Positions 50,329-59,699 are shown, counted from the first letter of the stretch. The stretch is 64,000 nucleotides of DNA from Paenibacillus tritici (GCF_013204885.1 NZ_JABMKX010000011.1:275079-339078), one strand, 5' to 3'. A program made the numbers and translations. Notes: generated by a model not told the origin, from the letters alone.

Positions 50329-51168
50329 TTAGTAAATCCGGTCAATGACCGCTCTGGCTGTCAATTCCTTCATCTTCTTGGACTCCTCGCCATTCAGGTG
50401 CTCCAGCCCCTGGCAGAGCAGGTCAATAATGAACAGCTGGGAGATCTTGGCCCCTACGGAGCCGCCCTCCAGCGGCGATTCCTTCCCGGCCGTCAGCAGC
50501 ACGATGTCGGCAATGGAAGCAATCGGGGACTTGGCGTAGTTGGTCATGGCAATTACCTTGGCTCCGTTCTGCTTGGCCTTCATCAGCATGTCATTCGTAT
50601 CCAGCGTGCTGCCGGAGACGCTGATGCCAAAAGCGACATCGCCCGCCCCCATCGTCACAGCCATCATCGACTGGATATGGCTGTCGGAATTGGCTTCCAC
50701 CCGCCGCCCGATGCGCAGGAAGCGGTTCTTGGCGTCCAGTGCCGTGATGCCCGAAGAACCCACGCCAAAGAACTGGACATACCGGGCCTGATCCAGAGCG
50801 TCTACCGCCTGCTGCAATTGCTCCCGGTCCAGCATCCCCAGGCTGGAGTGCAGGACTCCTACCATCGAGGCATACAGATGATCTGCATAGTCCCCCTCTT
50901 CTGCCCCCTGCTCGCCATCCTGCGCGACCTGCCGCTTCGGCAGCCCTTGGGCAAGCACCAGCTTGAAATCCTGGTAGCCCTTGAAGCCGATTTTGCGGCA
51001 GAAGCGCATCACCGTAGTCTCGCCCGTTCCGGCAAAGTCGGCCAGCTCAGTCACAGACAGATAGATCAGATTGTCCGGATGCTCCAGCACACATCTCGCT
51101 ACCTTCTGTTCCGATTTGGTCATGGAAGGATAATACGTGTTAATTCGGTCATTCATTTCCATTGTCAT
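50329..51168 (-). CDS. RpiR/MurR-family transcriptional regulator
   Basis: A 279-aa regulator. The N-terminal HTH spans about residues 1-75, with YLSVTELADFAGTGETTVMR, and a C-terminal SIS sugar-phosphate-binding domain (about 120-260) shows VQFFGVGSSGITALDAKNRF and GISVSGSTLDTND. It probably senses an amino-sugar phosphate and controls this operon. Its start overlaps the end of nanE by 20 bases. Confidence 0.92.
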   Translation of the reverse strand: MTMEMNDRINTYYPSMTKSEQKVARCVLEHPDNLIYLSVTELADFAGTGETTVMRFCRKIGFKGYQDFKLVLAQGLPKRQVAQDGEQGAEEGDYADHLYASMVGVLHSSLGMLDREQLQQAVDALDQARYVQFFGVGSSGITALDAKNRFLRIGRRVEANSDSHIQSMMAVTMGAGDVAFGISVSGSTLDTNDMLMKAKQNGAKVIAMTNYAKSPIASIADIVLLTAGKESPLEGGSVGAKISQLFIIDLLCQGLEHLNGEESKKMKELTARAVIDRIY

Positions 51169-51865
51169 TCATCCTCACTTTTCTCGCGGCTGCTGCGAAC
51201 TGCCGGGTAATGAGCTGCGGCCTGGTGATTGCCGAGCCTACTACAACTGCATAAGCCCCCAGGTTCAGCGCCGCTTCCACCTGCGCAGGCTGGCTGATCC
51301 GTCCTTCAGCTATGACAGGAATCTTCAGGCGCTGTGCAGCCTGCCCCAGCAGCTCCAGATTTGGCCCTTCCTGCTGCCGGGAATAGGGCGTATATCCTGA
51401 CAGTGTAGTCGAGACACAGCTGACCCCCAGCGACTCTGCATATAGCGCCTCCTCCAGAGTGGAGATATCCGCCATGGAAGCAGCCGGGCTTGCGTTCAGC
51501 AAATCTATGATTTGCTCCAGCGTACAATTCCCTGGCCTGCTCAGGCGGGTCGCATCAAAGGCGATCATATCCGCCCCCGCCTCCAGCAGCTCCTCAATCT
51601 CCCGCAGCGTCGGGGTGATATAGACGGCAGAATCCGGGTAATTGCGCTTCACGATGCCAATAACCGGCAGCGCGACCGCCTGCTTGATCGCCCGGACATC
51701 CGCCGCCCCGTTCGCCCGGATGCCGACAGCCCCGCCTACCTCTGCCGCCAGCGCCATGCGGGCCATAATCTCAGGCCCGTGCAGCGGTTCGTCAGGCAGC
51801 GCCTGGCAGGAGACAATCAGCCCCAGATGCAAGCTTTCCAGTATATTTTTGCTCAGGGTCCCCAC
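51149..51865 (-). CDS. nanE: N-acetylmannosamine-6-phosphate 2-epimerase NanE
   Basis: A 238-aa TIM-barrel enzyme that converts ManNAc-6-phosphate to GlcNAc-6-phosphate. Family features are LIVSCQALPDEPLHGPEIMA (about residues 16-35), VGIRANG, LPVIGIVKRNYPDS (catalytic Lys), DMIAFDATRLSRP and IAEGRISQPAQVEAAL, ending VVVGSAITRPQLIT. The GTG at 51865 is taken as start; the ribosome site is weak. It sits between the DUF4127 and rpiR genes. Confidence 0.95.
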   Translation of the reverse strand: MGTLSKNILESLHLGLIVSCQALPDEPLHGPEIMARMALAAEVGGAVGIRANGAADVRAIKQAVALPVIGIVKRNYPDSAVYITPTLREIEELLEAGADMIAFDATRLSRPGNCTLEQIIDLLNASPAASMADISTLEEALYAESLGVSCVSTTLSGYTPYSRQQEGPNLELLGQAAQRLKIPVIAEGRISQPAQVEAALNLGAYAVVVGSAITRPQLITRQFAAAARKVRMNDNGNE

Positions 51866-51898
51866 CCACTCTCTTATATTCTAATAGACAAGCCCGCC

Positions 51899-53428
51899 TT
51901 AAGAGCGCAGAAACCGCACAGACAAGCCCACCTCGAACATGCGGTTCCAGGGCATATAGCAATCGGTAATCTGCACACTTCCGGCCGGACTGTCAATCCG
52001 GACAGCCAGCTCTTCGCCCAGCCGTTCCTGCACACGGGCGGCCACGCGGCCGCGCGGCCCATCCAGCTCGTATTTGCCGTAGCCCATCTCCTGCACCGGG
52101 CCTTCGCTCAGTTCTCCCCGCACGACCGAACAATAGCACACATCTTCGGCATACCGCAGCGCCAGGAAATCCAGATGCGCCTGTGTACGCCCGTAGAGCA
52201 GATAGATCATCGCTTGTGAGATGACGGTGCCGAGCGAGTTGGAGCTGGTGTTCCAGCCGGCGTATCCGGCGAGGTCGAACAGCAGGTTGGTCTGCCGCAG
52301 CATTTTGACCAGCTTCTGATCACCGCCATTGGCATATCCGACGTCCGCAACAGCGACCGGAATCCTCTTGCTCCGCAGCATGTATTCCCCATATTCTACC
52401 AGATCCATCAGGTTCCGGTATACATCATAGCTGTGAAAAGCGTGCCTCTGCGACACCGCCTCCTCCATCGTCTCCCCCGGTGTGCTGATAAGCAGCACCA
52501 GATCCGCTTCCGCAGCGCTCGACGCGATCAGTCCGCCTGCGGCCAGAATCTGATATTTCAGCGTCTCGTAGAAGAACCGGTCCTCGAACAGCGGGGTAAC
52601 AAACGCTCCTTGGATGGATGACAAGCGCGGATACACCAGCGGCCTCCGTCCGGCGGCTTTATTCATCATCCGGGCGAGCAGCGTGCAGCCTACCTCATCT
52701 GCACCGGGGTACATATAGACCTTAAGCTCCAGATCAAGCGCAGTGATTCGGGCCCGCACCTTCTCCTGATCCTTGGCCGTATGCCCGTACGGTGCCGAAT
52801 CATCCTGCGGAACAATCATGAAGTCGATGATCCCGTCACGGACCAGCTCCAGCGCCAGCTTGTTCGCCTCAATATTGACCGCTCTGCGGCCGAGATAATC
52901 CTCCAGCACCCCAGACGGCAGACGAAGATCAATCTCGGCCAGCTCGCGGATCTCCTCGTCGGTAGCAATCCCCAGCTCCAGCCGGTGCTGGATGAACCCC
53001 TTGCGGAAGATCTCCCGGCCCCAGTCCGCATAATAATCCGGCTCCTCGTCCGACAGGGAATACTGCGGACAGCGCATAATCAGCTGGAACGCATACAGCT
53101 TCAGCTGCGGATGTCGCTGCTTGATCCCGCGCAGCCGCTCCAGGCGTCCGGTCAGCTCTGCGGGCTCCAGCCCGTGCAGCCGCGAGGGAATAATGCCTCC
53201 ATAGAGCAGCGTATCGAGGGCGACTACTGCTCCGTCTGCACCTGCGCAGGCAGCCTCGAACCAGGACCACAGCTGCTCCACATCACCCGGTCGCTTCTTC
53301 AGCCCCATCAACTCCCCCGGGGGACGCTCCATAATGTATTCCGTCTCCTTGGCCAGCAAATAAGGAAACTCATAATTGCAGGGCCGCTCGTCCAGCGGGA
53401 TGAAGATCAGCTTACTGTGCTTCGTCAT
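51899..53428 (-). CDS. DUF4127 family protein
   Basis: A protein of about 509 aa with no signal peptide. The family signature LIFIPLDERPCNYEFPYLLA is at its start, and YGGIIPSRLH, MIVPQDDSAPYGHTAKDQEK, VGCTLLARMMNKA and AVADVGYANGGDQKLVKMLR follow. The function of the family is not known. The conserved Asp/Arg/His pattern suggests an enzyme acting on a sugar. The ATG at 53428 has AAGGAGG upstream and overlaps the GH84 gene by about 17 bases. Confidence 0.88.
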   Translation of the reverse strand: MTKHSKLIFIPLDERPCNYEFPYLLAKETEYIMERPPGELMGLKKRPGDVEQLWSWFEAACAGADGAVVALDTLLYGGIIPSRLHGLEPAELTGRLERLRGIKQRHPQLKLYAFQLIMRCPQYSLSDEEPDYYADWGREIFRKGFIQHRLELGIATDEEIRELAEIDLRLPSGVLEDYLGRRAVNIEANKLALELVRDGIIDFMIVPQDDSAPYGHTAKDQEKVRARITALDLELKVYMYPGADEVGCTLLARMMNKAAGRRPLVYPRLSSIQGAFVTPLFEDRFFYETLKYQILAAGGLIASSAAEADLVLLISTPGETMEEAVSQRHAFHSYDVYRNLMDLVEYGEYMLRSKRIPVAVADVGYANGGDQKLVKMLRQTNLLFDLAGYAGWNTSSNSLGTVISQAMIYLLYGRTQAHLDFLALRYAEDVCYCSVVRGELSEGPVQEMGYGKYELDGPRGRVAARVQERLGEELAVRIDSPAGSVQITDCYMPWNRMFEVGLSVRFLRS

Positions 53429-55124
53429 GCCCATCCTCCTTCTTCAGCTCCTCCGGCAGCTTCACGCCCAGTGCTTCAGCCGCACGTATGGCCGGATCAC
53501 TGCCCAGACGGACGCCATAGCTCCGGCAGGTTGCTAGGCATTGGAGTACCTCTTCCCGGGCCTTCGGCTGCCGCGGCTTCGCCAGTTGTCTGCGGATAGC
53601 CTGCCACAGCGCGGCATCCGCCGTTGCCCGGCGCAGCCAGGGCCCCGCTTCTTCGGCGAACTTGGCGTTACTTAGCCCGCCAAGCCGTTCAGCAGCCTGC
53701 TCCAGCCGGCTGAAATAGCTATCCAGCCACGCCAGGTCCCGGCGGGCAAGCGCATCTTCCAGCTCCGGGTACCCGCCGGAATACAGGCGGCTGTTCAGAT
53801 TCTGCTGGCAGAAGAACATCATCTCGTCCGCCAGCTCTCCAGCGAATTCACGGACGGACAGCTCCCAGGACAGCTCAGGCATGTACCGCTCACTGTTCCA
53901 CATATAATGGGACATCGTTGTGAGTGTGATCTTGGAGCATTCCCATTGGTTCATCGGATTGGCAACGACCGCCGTATGCCCCAATTGCCCGAGCCGGGAG
54001 CTGCGCCCGCGCACCGGATCAAGGAACAGCCGGTCCTTGTCGCAGTCATTCACCGGAACATTGTCCCATAGCCACAGCTCATGCCCGTAATAGCTGCGGT
54101 TATCCTCCGCATGCTTCCGGCCGATCTCCGGGGCGAACACGAAGTAGCCGGTCCAGAATACTTTTACATTCGGATGAAGCTGCTCCCGGATATCCTTCTT
54201 ATACTCCGTGTTCCAATACGACCAATATTCCGAGGGACACATCGCCAGGGTGAAGCTGGGCAGACACGATGCCAAATAATCGTAGACCCGGTTCGTCACA
54301 TAAGCATGGGCGGCCCCGGAGCGTTCCAGAAACTGCCTGTTGTCGCCCGTAAGCACATAATCAATGTCATCCATCAGCAGCGCGAAATGCCGTACTCCGA
54401 CCGCGATCATCGCAGCCAGCTTCTCTTCCAGCCTGGAGAAGTCCTCCTTGCTGCGGAATTCCAGATCATTGCCGGGACTGATACAATAGTAGAAATCCAC
54501 CAGATGCTTGTCGCATTCTTGCTTCAGCTCATGAATCCCGGCGAAGATGTCGTCCGGATAAGGCTCACGCCACAGCTCCCGGTGATAAGGATCATCCTTC
54601 GGCGCGTACATGAAGGCGTTCATGCGGTGCCCGCCCATATACCTGACCGCATCCATGCGGTCCGCGAAGCTCCACGGTGTTCCATAGAACCCTTCTATAA
54701 TTCCCCGCACCGGAAAAGAGGGCTCATCCTCCACCGTAACCACCGGCAGCCGGCAGCAGTCCCCCTCAATGGTGAGCAGCTGCTTCAGCGCCTCCAGCCC
54801 ATATTTCAGCCCCCGGCGGCTTGAAGCAGCCACCACAAGCTTCGCTTCCTTGCCGATCACCAGCCGGTAGCCATCCGCAGCCAGCGAGCCATCGTACTCC
54901 AGCATCAGCTCAGCATTGCCCTTGTCGGCAGTGGCTACGCCCGGACCGGCCGGCTTCAGAATCTGTATTCCTCCGCCGTCTTCCAGCAGACCCTGTACAT
55001 CCTGATTCATGGCATAGCGTGAGGCCAGCTCACAGCGCAGCTGCGGACCTTCCAGTACAAGCTCTTCTCCCCCGGCATAATAATCGCGGAACAAATACTG
55101 GCAGTCCCGTAACGAAATTCCCAT
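53412..55124 (-). CDS. Cytosolic GH84-type beta-N-acetylglucosaminidase
   Basis: A 570-aa enzyme. An N-terminal glycosidase-20b-like domain (about residues 1-135) is followed by the catalytic barrel beginning VRGIIEGFYGTPWSFADR (about 139-156). The catalytic Asp pair is LLMDDIDYVL (about 245-254), used for substrate-assisted catalysis on N-acetyl groups. PMNQWECSKI in the barrel end and a helical C-terminus are typical. Bacterial GH84 enzymes are often secreted, but this one lacks a signal peptide, which points to intracellular cleavage of imported GlcNAc-oligosaccharides. It lies between permease and DUF4127 genes. Confidence 0.92.
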   Translation of the reverse strand: MGISLRDCQYLFRDYYAGGEELVLEGPQLRCELASRYAMNQDVQGLLEDGGGIQILKPAGPGVATADKGNAELMLEYDGSLAADGYRLVIGKEAKLVVAASSRRGLKYGLEALKQLLTIEGDCCRLPVVTVEDEPSFPVRGIIEGFYGTPWSFADRMDAVRYMGGHRMNAFMYAPKDDPYHRELWREPYPDDIFAGIHELKQECDKHLVDFYYCISPGNDLEFRSKEDFSRLEEKLAAMIAVGVRHFALLMDDIDYVLTGDNRQFLERSGAAHAYVTNRVYDYLASCLPSFTLAMCPSEYWSYWNTEYKKDIREQLHPNVKVFWTGYFVFAPEIGRKHAEDNRSYYGHELWLWDNVPVNDCDKDRLFLDPVRGRSSRLGQLGHTAVVANPMNQWECSKITLTTMSHYMWNSERYMPELSWELSVREFAGELADEMMFFCQQNLNSRLYSGGYPELEDALARRDLAWLDSYFSRLEQAAERLGGLSNAKFAEEAGPWLRRATADAALWQAIRRQLAKPRQPKAREEVLQCLATCRSYGVRLGSDPAIRAAEALGVKLPEELKKEDGHDEAQ

Positions 55125-55142
55125 TGAATAATGCCTCCTTAG

Positions 55143-55964
55143 TTACCCTTTAATTGCACCCGCAATACCTTCCATATAATACTTCTGCGTGAACAGGAAC
55201 ACGGTGATAATCGGCAGCACCGAGATCATGGTACCGGCGGCTATCCAGCCGAAGTTGTAAGAGAATTGCCCGTTCAGATACGTAAGTGCCGCCGCCAGCG
55301 GATACTTCTGCGGATCATCCAGCACTACAATCGGCCACAGGAAATTGTTCCAGAACGCCATCACCTCAAGCAGGCCGATGACGGCAATCCCCGGTTTGAC
55401 GAGCGGCATCACGAGCTGAATGAAGATGCGCAGCTCGGAGGCCCCGTCCATTTTGCCCGAATCGCGGATGTCTGCAGGGATGCCCAGGAACGTCTGCCGC
55501 ATCAGAAAAATATTGAACACTGACACCGCCGCCGGAAGAACCACGCCAAGGAACGTATTGCCCAGATGAAAGGACTGAATGGTCAGATAATGTACGATCA
55601 TTGCGGTCGCCGACGGAATAATCATGGTCGAGATCAGCAGCGTGAAGATCAGGTTCCGCCCCTTGAAGCGGAAAGCCGCCAGCGGATACGCTGTCAGGCA
55701 GGACAGCAGGATATTGAAGGCTACCCCAAGCAGCGTAATGACCACCGTGTTCATAATATAACGCGGGAAATTCATGAAGTTCCACACCTGCACATAATTA
55801 TCGAAAGCGATGAAGGTGGGCAGAATGGCCGGCGGGTTCGCAAACACATTGCGCCCCGGCATCAGCGATACGCTCAGCAGCCACAGGAAGGGCCCCATCA
55901 TGAACAGAGCAAGCAGAATCAGCAGAATATAGGTAATCAGATAACGCAAGCTACGCGGCATCAA
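55143..55964 (-). CDS. Carbohydrate ABC transporter permease (MalG type)
   Basis: A 273-aa membrane subunit with six helices. The EAA loop is DIRDSGKMDGASELRIFIQL followed by VMPLVKPGIAV (about residues 165-195), with an Asp where Glu is usual. The C-terminus QKYYMEGIAGAIKG is typical. The start overlaps the previous permease stop by four bases. It precedes the GH84 gene. Confidence 0.93.
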   Translation of the reverse strand: MMPRSLRYLITYILLILLALFMMGPFLWLLSVSLMPGRNVFANPPAILPTFIAFDNYVQVWNFMNFPRYIMNTVVITLLGVAFNILLSCLTAYPLAAFRFKGRNLIFTLLISTMIIPSATAMIVHYLTIQSFHLGNTFLGVVLPAAVSVFNIFLMRQTFLGIPADIRDSGKMDGASELRIFIQLVMPLVKPGIAVIGLLEVMAFWNNFLWPIVVLDDPQKYPLAAALTYLNGQFSYNFGWIAAGTMISVLPIITVFLFTQKYYMEGIAGAIKG

Positions 55965-56842
55965 TAGCTATTCACCCCGCCTTTCCGGTTGAGCCGGAAT
56001 ACCAGTACACTAAGCGCTCCTACCAGGACACTGACGATCAGCCCGAGCGCCGAGGCATAGCCGAAATTGAACTGCTCCAGCCCTTTTTGAAAAATATAAA
56101 CGCTTGAGGTCAGTGTAGAGGTCCCCGGCCCGCCCTTGGTCAGAATGTAGACCTCGTCGAACACGCGGATCGCCCCCATGACCGAAATCAGGGTGCAGAA
56201 AAGAATATGCGGACGCAGCAGCGGAAGCGTCACATGCACAATCAGCCGCAGCGGACCCGCCCCGTCTACGCGCGCAGCCTCATACAGATCCGCCGGAATA
56301 CCCTGCAGCCCTGCGAGATAGAGCATCATGTAATAGCCGAGACCCTTCCACATCGTAATGAACATCAGAACATACAGCGCTGTGCTGCTCGTGGAGAGCC
56401 AGGAGACCTGCTCACTGAGAATCCCCGCCTTCAGCAGCAGATAATTGACAACGCCGTTATTGCCCAGGAGCCAGCTCCAGATCAGCGCTACCGCAACCAT
56501 CGAGGTTACGACCGGTATATAGTAGGCGGCCCGGAACATTTTGATGCCCGGAATCCGGCTGTTGACCAGAATCGCCATTAGAATCGCCAGGATCTGGATC
56601 ACCGGCACAATCAGCACATACACCAGTGAATTCCACAGCGAAATCAGGAAATTGTGATCCTGGAAGGCCCGGGTGAAGTTATCCAGACCCACGTAACGCG
56701 TCTCTGCAATGACAGAATAATCGGTTAATGATAGCGGAATCCCGTAAATAATCGGCCAAAAGGTAAACACCGCCAAGAACAGCAGACCCGGTGCCATAAA
56801 CGCCCACGCGGTAAAAGATTCGGATCGAATCCTCTTGTACAC
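55961..56842 (-). CDS. Carbohydrate ABC transporter permease (MalF type)
   Basis: A membrane subunit of about 293 aa with six helices. The EAA loop reads YEAARVDGAGPLRLIVHVTL (near residue 200). The start is GTG 56842 (MYKRIRSES), with AAGGAGG eight bases upstream; the frame is open to a TTG at 56878. It follows the binding-protein gene by about 130 bases in the amino-sugar operon. Confidence 0.92.
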   Translation of the reverse strand: MYKRIRSESFTAWAFMAPGLLFLAVFTFWPIIYGIPLSLTDYSVIAETRYVGLDNFTRAFQDHNFLISLWNSLVYVLIVPVIQILAILMAILVNSRIPGIKMFRAAYYIPVVTSMVAVALIWSWLLGNNGVVNYLLLKAGILSEQVSWLSTSSTALYVLMFITMWKGLGYYMMLYLAGLQGIPADLYEAARVDGAGPLRLIVHVTLPLLRPHILFCTLISVMGAIRVFDEVYILTKGGPGTSTLTSSVYIFQKGLEQFNFGYASALGLIVSVLVGALSVLVFRLNRKGGVNSY

Positions 56843-56975
56843 CCGCCACGCCTCCTTCTCCTTCAAATAACCCCGCAAAGTAAGGCTTTAGCTTAGAGGT
56901 TTACTCAGGTGCTTTGCGGGGGCACAAACATGTAAATTGGGGGGATTCCCCATCATCAAGCTGTACCTCAACAGT

Positions 56976-58295
56976 CTAGGAACCCTGACTGATGATATTA
57001 TTGACTTCCTTCTCCACCTTGTTCAGCGTTTCCTTGATATCCGCATCGTTCATCAGAATCTCCTGTAGCCCCCGTGCCAGTGCAGAGTTGATATCCCCGG
57101 CACTCGGTACGCCAACCATGTAATCCGTAGCTTTGTCCAGACTCTGTGAGGAAGCGACCTTGGCTTCGGCTTCGAGTGAGCCGTCGGAGTCTGTGAAGAA
57201 CGGATCTTCAATCGAAGCCCGGCTTGAAGGCAGTGTGTTGGCGACCTTGGAGAAGGCCGTCTGGTTCTCGCTATTCGTAATGAAGGCGGCGAATTCCACC
57301 GCCTGCTCCGGGTTCTTCGACTTCTGCGGCACCACCAGATTCATTGAATTGGAGAGGCGCAGGTTAGCTTTGCCGGTTGGCAGCGGTACGGCAATTGTAT
57401 TCTTGTAGACATCCGGCGCGGAGGTCTTGATGAAGTTGATGAAGGTTGGGCCCGACAGCTGGAAGGCTACCTGCTCCCCGGAGAAATACTGGATCTGCTT
57501 GCTGAAGTCCGCATCCTCCTTCAGCACCACGCCTTCCTTCATCAGATCGCGCATCTGGGCGATCATGGCCTCGGCTTCCGGCGTGTTGAAGGCCGCTGCC
57601 GTCTTATCCTCATTAAGAATCGGGATGCCGTCGATCGGGAAAAGCTTAGAGACGAGCTGCTGCGCATAACCCGCGGCACCGGTCTTCTCGTGAACCTGGC
57701 GGGCCCATTCCACCAGCTCGTCGCGGGTCTGCGGCGGGCTGGCAGGATCGAGTCCGGCCTTCTCCACCAGCTTTTTATTCATGAACAGCACTTCAGTGCC
57801 TGTATACCAGGGAAGCGCATAAGCTTTGCCGTCCAACACAGTAGAATTATAAATGCCGTCAAAGTAACTCTTCGCTTGATCGTCCGTCAGATATTCGTTC
57901 AGATTCAGCAGCGCACCCTTACTGCCTAATTGACTGGCGAATTCGGTGTTAAGATTCACTACATCGGGGCTCTTGCCGCTGGCCGTGCTGGTGAGCAGAC
58001 GCTGCGAGATCGCATCATAAGGATAGTCCTTCCACTCCACATTTACTCCTGGATGGCTGCCCTCATACTTGGTGATCAGTTCATTGAAATAGTCGTTGAA
58101 CGTCGGTTGAAGTGCAATCGTCCAGAACTCCAGCTTAACCGGCTCCGCAGCAGGTGTTGCCCCGGCTCCAGTGCCAGCCTCTCCGGTGCTTCCTGCAGGG
58201 GTGCCCTTCGTATTGCCATTCCCTCCGCAAGCCGCAAGCAATAATGACATGGTCAGCAGTAATGATACCGTGAAGCCCTTTCTGTTGGTTCCCAC
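56976..58295 (-). CDS. Extracellular solute-binding lipoprotein of the amino-sugar operon
   Basis: A 439-aa protein with a lipoprotein signal ending LLLAAC (lipid Cys at residue 23), then a Gly/Thr/Ala-rich linker to about residue 50. Family features are LEFWTIALQPTFNDYFNELI, VNVEWKDYPYDAISQRLLTS, ALPWYTGTEVLFMNKKL and PASPPQTRDELVEWARQ. Translation starts at GTG 58295 with GAGGGGG upstream. It is first in the nine-gene operon and probably binds a GlcNAc-containing oligosaccharide. A cre-like site lies at 58324-58337. Confidence 0.93.
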   Translation of the reverse strand: MGTNRKGFTVSLLLTMSLLLAACGGNGNTKGTPAGSTGEAGTGAGATPAAEPVKLEFWTIALQPTFNDYFNELITKYEGSHPGVNVEWKDYPYDAISQRLLTSTASGKSPDVVNLNTEFASQLGSKGALLNLNEYLTDDQAKSYFDGIYNSTVLDGKAYALPWYTGTEVLFMNKKLVEKAGLDPASPPQTRDELVEWARQVHEKTGAAGYAQQLVSKLFPIDGIPILNEDKTAAAFNTPEAEAMIAQMRDLMKEGVVLKEDADFSKQIQYFSGEQVAFQLSGPTFINFIKTSAPDVYKNTIAVPLPTGKANLRLSNSMNLVVPQKSKNPEQAVEFAAFITNSENQTAFSKVANTLPSSRASIEDPFFTDSDGSLEAEAKVASSQSLDKATDYMVGVPSAGDINSALARGLQEILMNDADIKETLNKVEKEVNNIISQGS

Positions 58296-58323
58296 ACAAC
58301 ATTCCCCCTCAGTATTAGTGTAA

Positions 58324-58337
58324 GGTGAGCGCTTACT
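58324..58337 (-). promoter_or_regulatory. Putative cre (CcpA) site of the amino-sugar operon
   Basis: GGTGAGCGCTTACT matches 12 of 14 positions of TGWAARCGYTWNCW, about 29 bases before the start of the binding-protein gene. It lies downstream of a possible -10 (TATACT, minus strand 58378-58383), a place where CcpA could block transcription. Confidence 0.5.
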
Positions 58338-58554
58338 CCCGTGTCAGATTTCCTGACTTGTGCTCCCTCTTTTTATGAGTATAGCAGATTTTGGATTATA
58401 ATGGAGCATTTTTTCTAAAATTAATTTAAAAAAGAAATATTTTTTCTTTTCTGCGGACGAAATCACCCGGGGAGTGAATCATTCTTCCTACAATGTGAAA
58501 CCATGCACAAGCGAGGGCGTAAATAGCATTATCCAAGGATAGGGAGTGAATCGA

Positions 58555-59352
58555 ATGGTGAACAAAGACTGGCTCAAGGAAAGCGAACGTTTCAATGAAG
58601 TGGCTGAATACTATGATAAGTATAGGCCCAGTTATCCATCCACCCTCATTGAGCAGATCGTGCAAGAGGCTTCGCTGACTGCGGAATCCAGAATCCTTGA
58701 GATTGGGGCGGGCAGCGGCAAGGCCTCGGAGCTGTTCCTGAACCGCGGGTATGAGCTGCTATGTATTGAACCCGGCCCGCAATTGGCGGAATTGGGAAGA
58801 CAGAAGCATAAGGAGAAGAACGTACGATTTGTAACCTCAAGATTTGAGCACTGGTCCGGGCCGGAGAAGGATTTCGACCTGATCTTCTCTGCCCAGGCCT
58901 TTCATTGGGTGCCGCAGCCGGAAGGCTATGCGAAATGCGGGCGGCTGCTTAAGCCCGGAGGAAGACTGGCGCTCTTCTGGAATTTCTATTTGCAAGGGGA
59001 GAGTAATATGGAGCAGCAGATTGCTGAGGTCTGCGCACAATATGAGGTCTCCTGGTTCAATAAGCTGGAAGAAATCAAACGGAGAGTAGATAGAACAAAG
59101 TCAGAGCTGTCAGCCAGGGATGAGTTCGGAAAAACGGAGGTATACAGCTATCCCTGGGAGAGCCGGGATAATGCGGAGAGCTTCATTAATTTCCTCCGGA
59201 CCAGCAACGGATTCATCGGGCTTCCCGAAGCAGAGAAGAATGAACTAAGCTCCAAGCTGCATGAGATCATAGATCGGAACGGCGGAATCCTCCATAGACA
59301 TTATATAGCTACGTTATTCATAGCCGAGGCAATGAATCTAGCGGAGTCCTAA
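58555..59352 (+). CDS. Class I SAM-dependent methyltransferase
   Basis: A cytosolic methyltransferase of about 265 aa. Motif I is ILEIGAGSGKASELF (about residues 45-59), motif II CIEPGP, and motif IV/post region DLIFSAQAFHWVPQPEGY. The ATG at 58555 has AGGGAG eight bases upstream; a GTG at 58546 is less likely. It is a lone gene convergent with the nos genes. The substrate is unknown; this family (UbiE/Methyltransf_11-like) is often misassigned. Confidence 0.87.
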   Translation: MVNKDWLKESERFNEVAEYYDKYRPSYPSTLIEQIVQEASLTAESRILEIGAGSGKASELFLNRGYELLCIEPGPQLAELGRQKHKEKNVRFVTSRFEHWSGPEKDFDLIFSAQAFHWVPQPEGYAKCGRLLKPGGRLALFWNFYLQGESNMEQQIAEVCAQYEVSWFNKLEEIKRRVDRTKSELSARDEFGKTEVYSYPWESRDNAESFINFLRTSNGFIGLPEAEKNELSSKLHEIIDRNGGILHRHYIATLFIAEAMNLAES

Positions 59353-59423
59353 AATTCAAGACTATCTCAGGCTGAAGGGTGTAAAGAGTAACGGTCAAGG
59401 AGGAGCATCCAGGGCATCCACAC

Positions 59424-59615
59424 AGCAGAAGTAGTTGGAAAAACGTATCTTAATTTGGGTGTTTTGGAGAGTCTGAGGGTATTAGTTGGATAAACGTCAT
59501 TTAATTTCATGCATTCCCTCCACTCTGCTCCATTTGCCGCCTATTAAGTGCTGTTTTTCCAACTGTTTCCTGTCAAAGACGCTTCCGATCATGAGCAAGT
59601 GTAGTTAATCCACTT
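59424..59615. repeat. Intergenic repeat family, copy 3
   Basis: It contains two cores in the plus direction, AGTTGGAAAAACGTATCTTA (59433-59452) and AGTTGGATAAACGTCATTTA (59484-59503), and one in reverse at 59543-59564 (TTAAGTGCTGTTTTTCCAAC). The second and third can fold as a stem. It fills most of the 347-base gap between the methyltransferase and tlpA genes. At 59655-59685 a weak hairpin CCAACC/GGTTGG could end the nos transcript. Confidence 0.6.
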
Positions 59616-59699
59616 AAACTCGGCAGCAGCCCCAACTCCAACCCAAACACTAAGCCAACCCCCGAGCGGCCGCTGCGGAGGTTGGGGGAATAATATAAG

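Noticed and set aside
50122..51210. Long plus-strand open frame of 362 codons
   Set aside because: It is antisense to the ROK and RpiR genes, whose motifs are clear; long antisense frames are common in this GC-rich coding sequence.
52781..53599. Plus-strand open frame of 272 codons
   Set aside because: It is antisense to the DUF4127 and GH84 genes, with low-complexity Arg/Gln/Leu composition.
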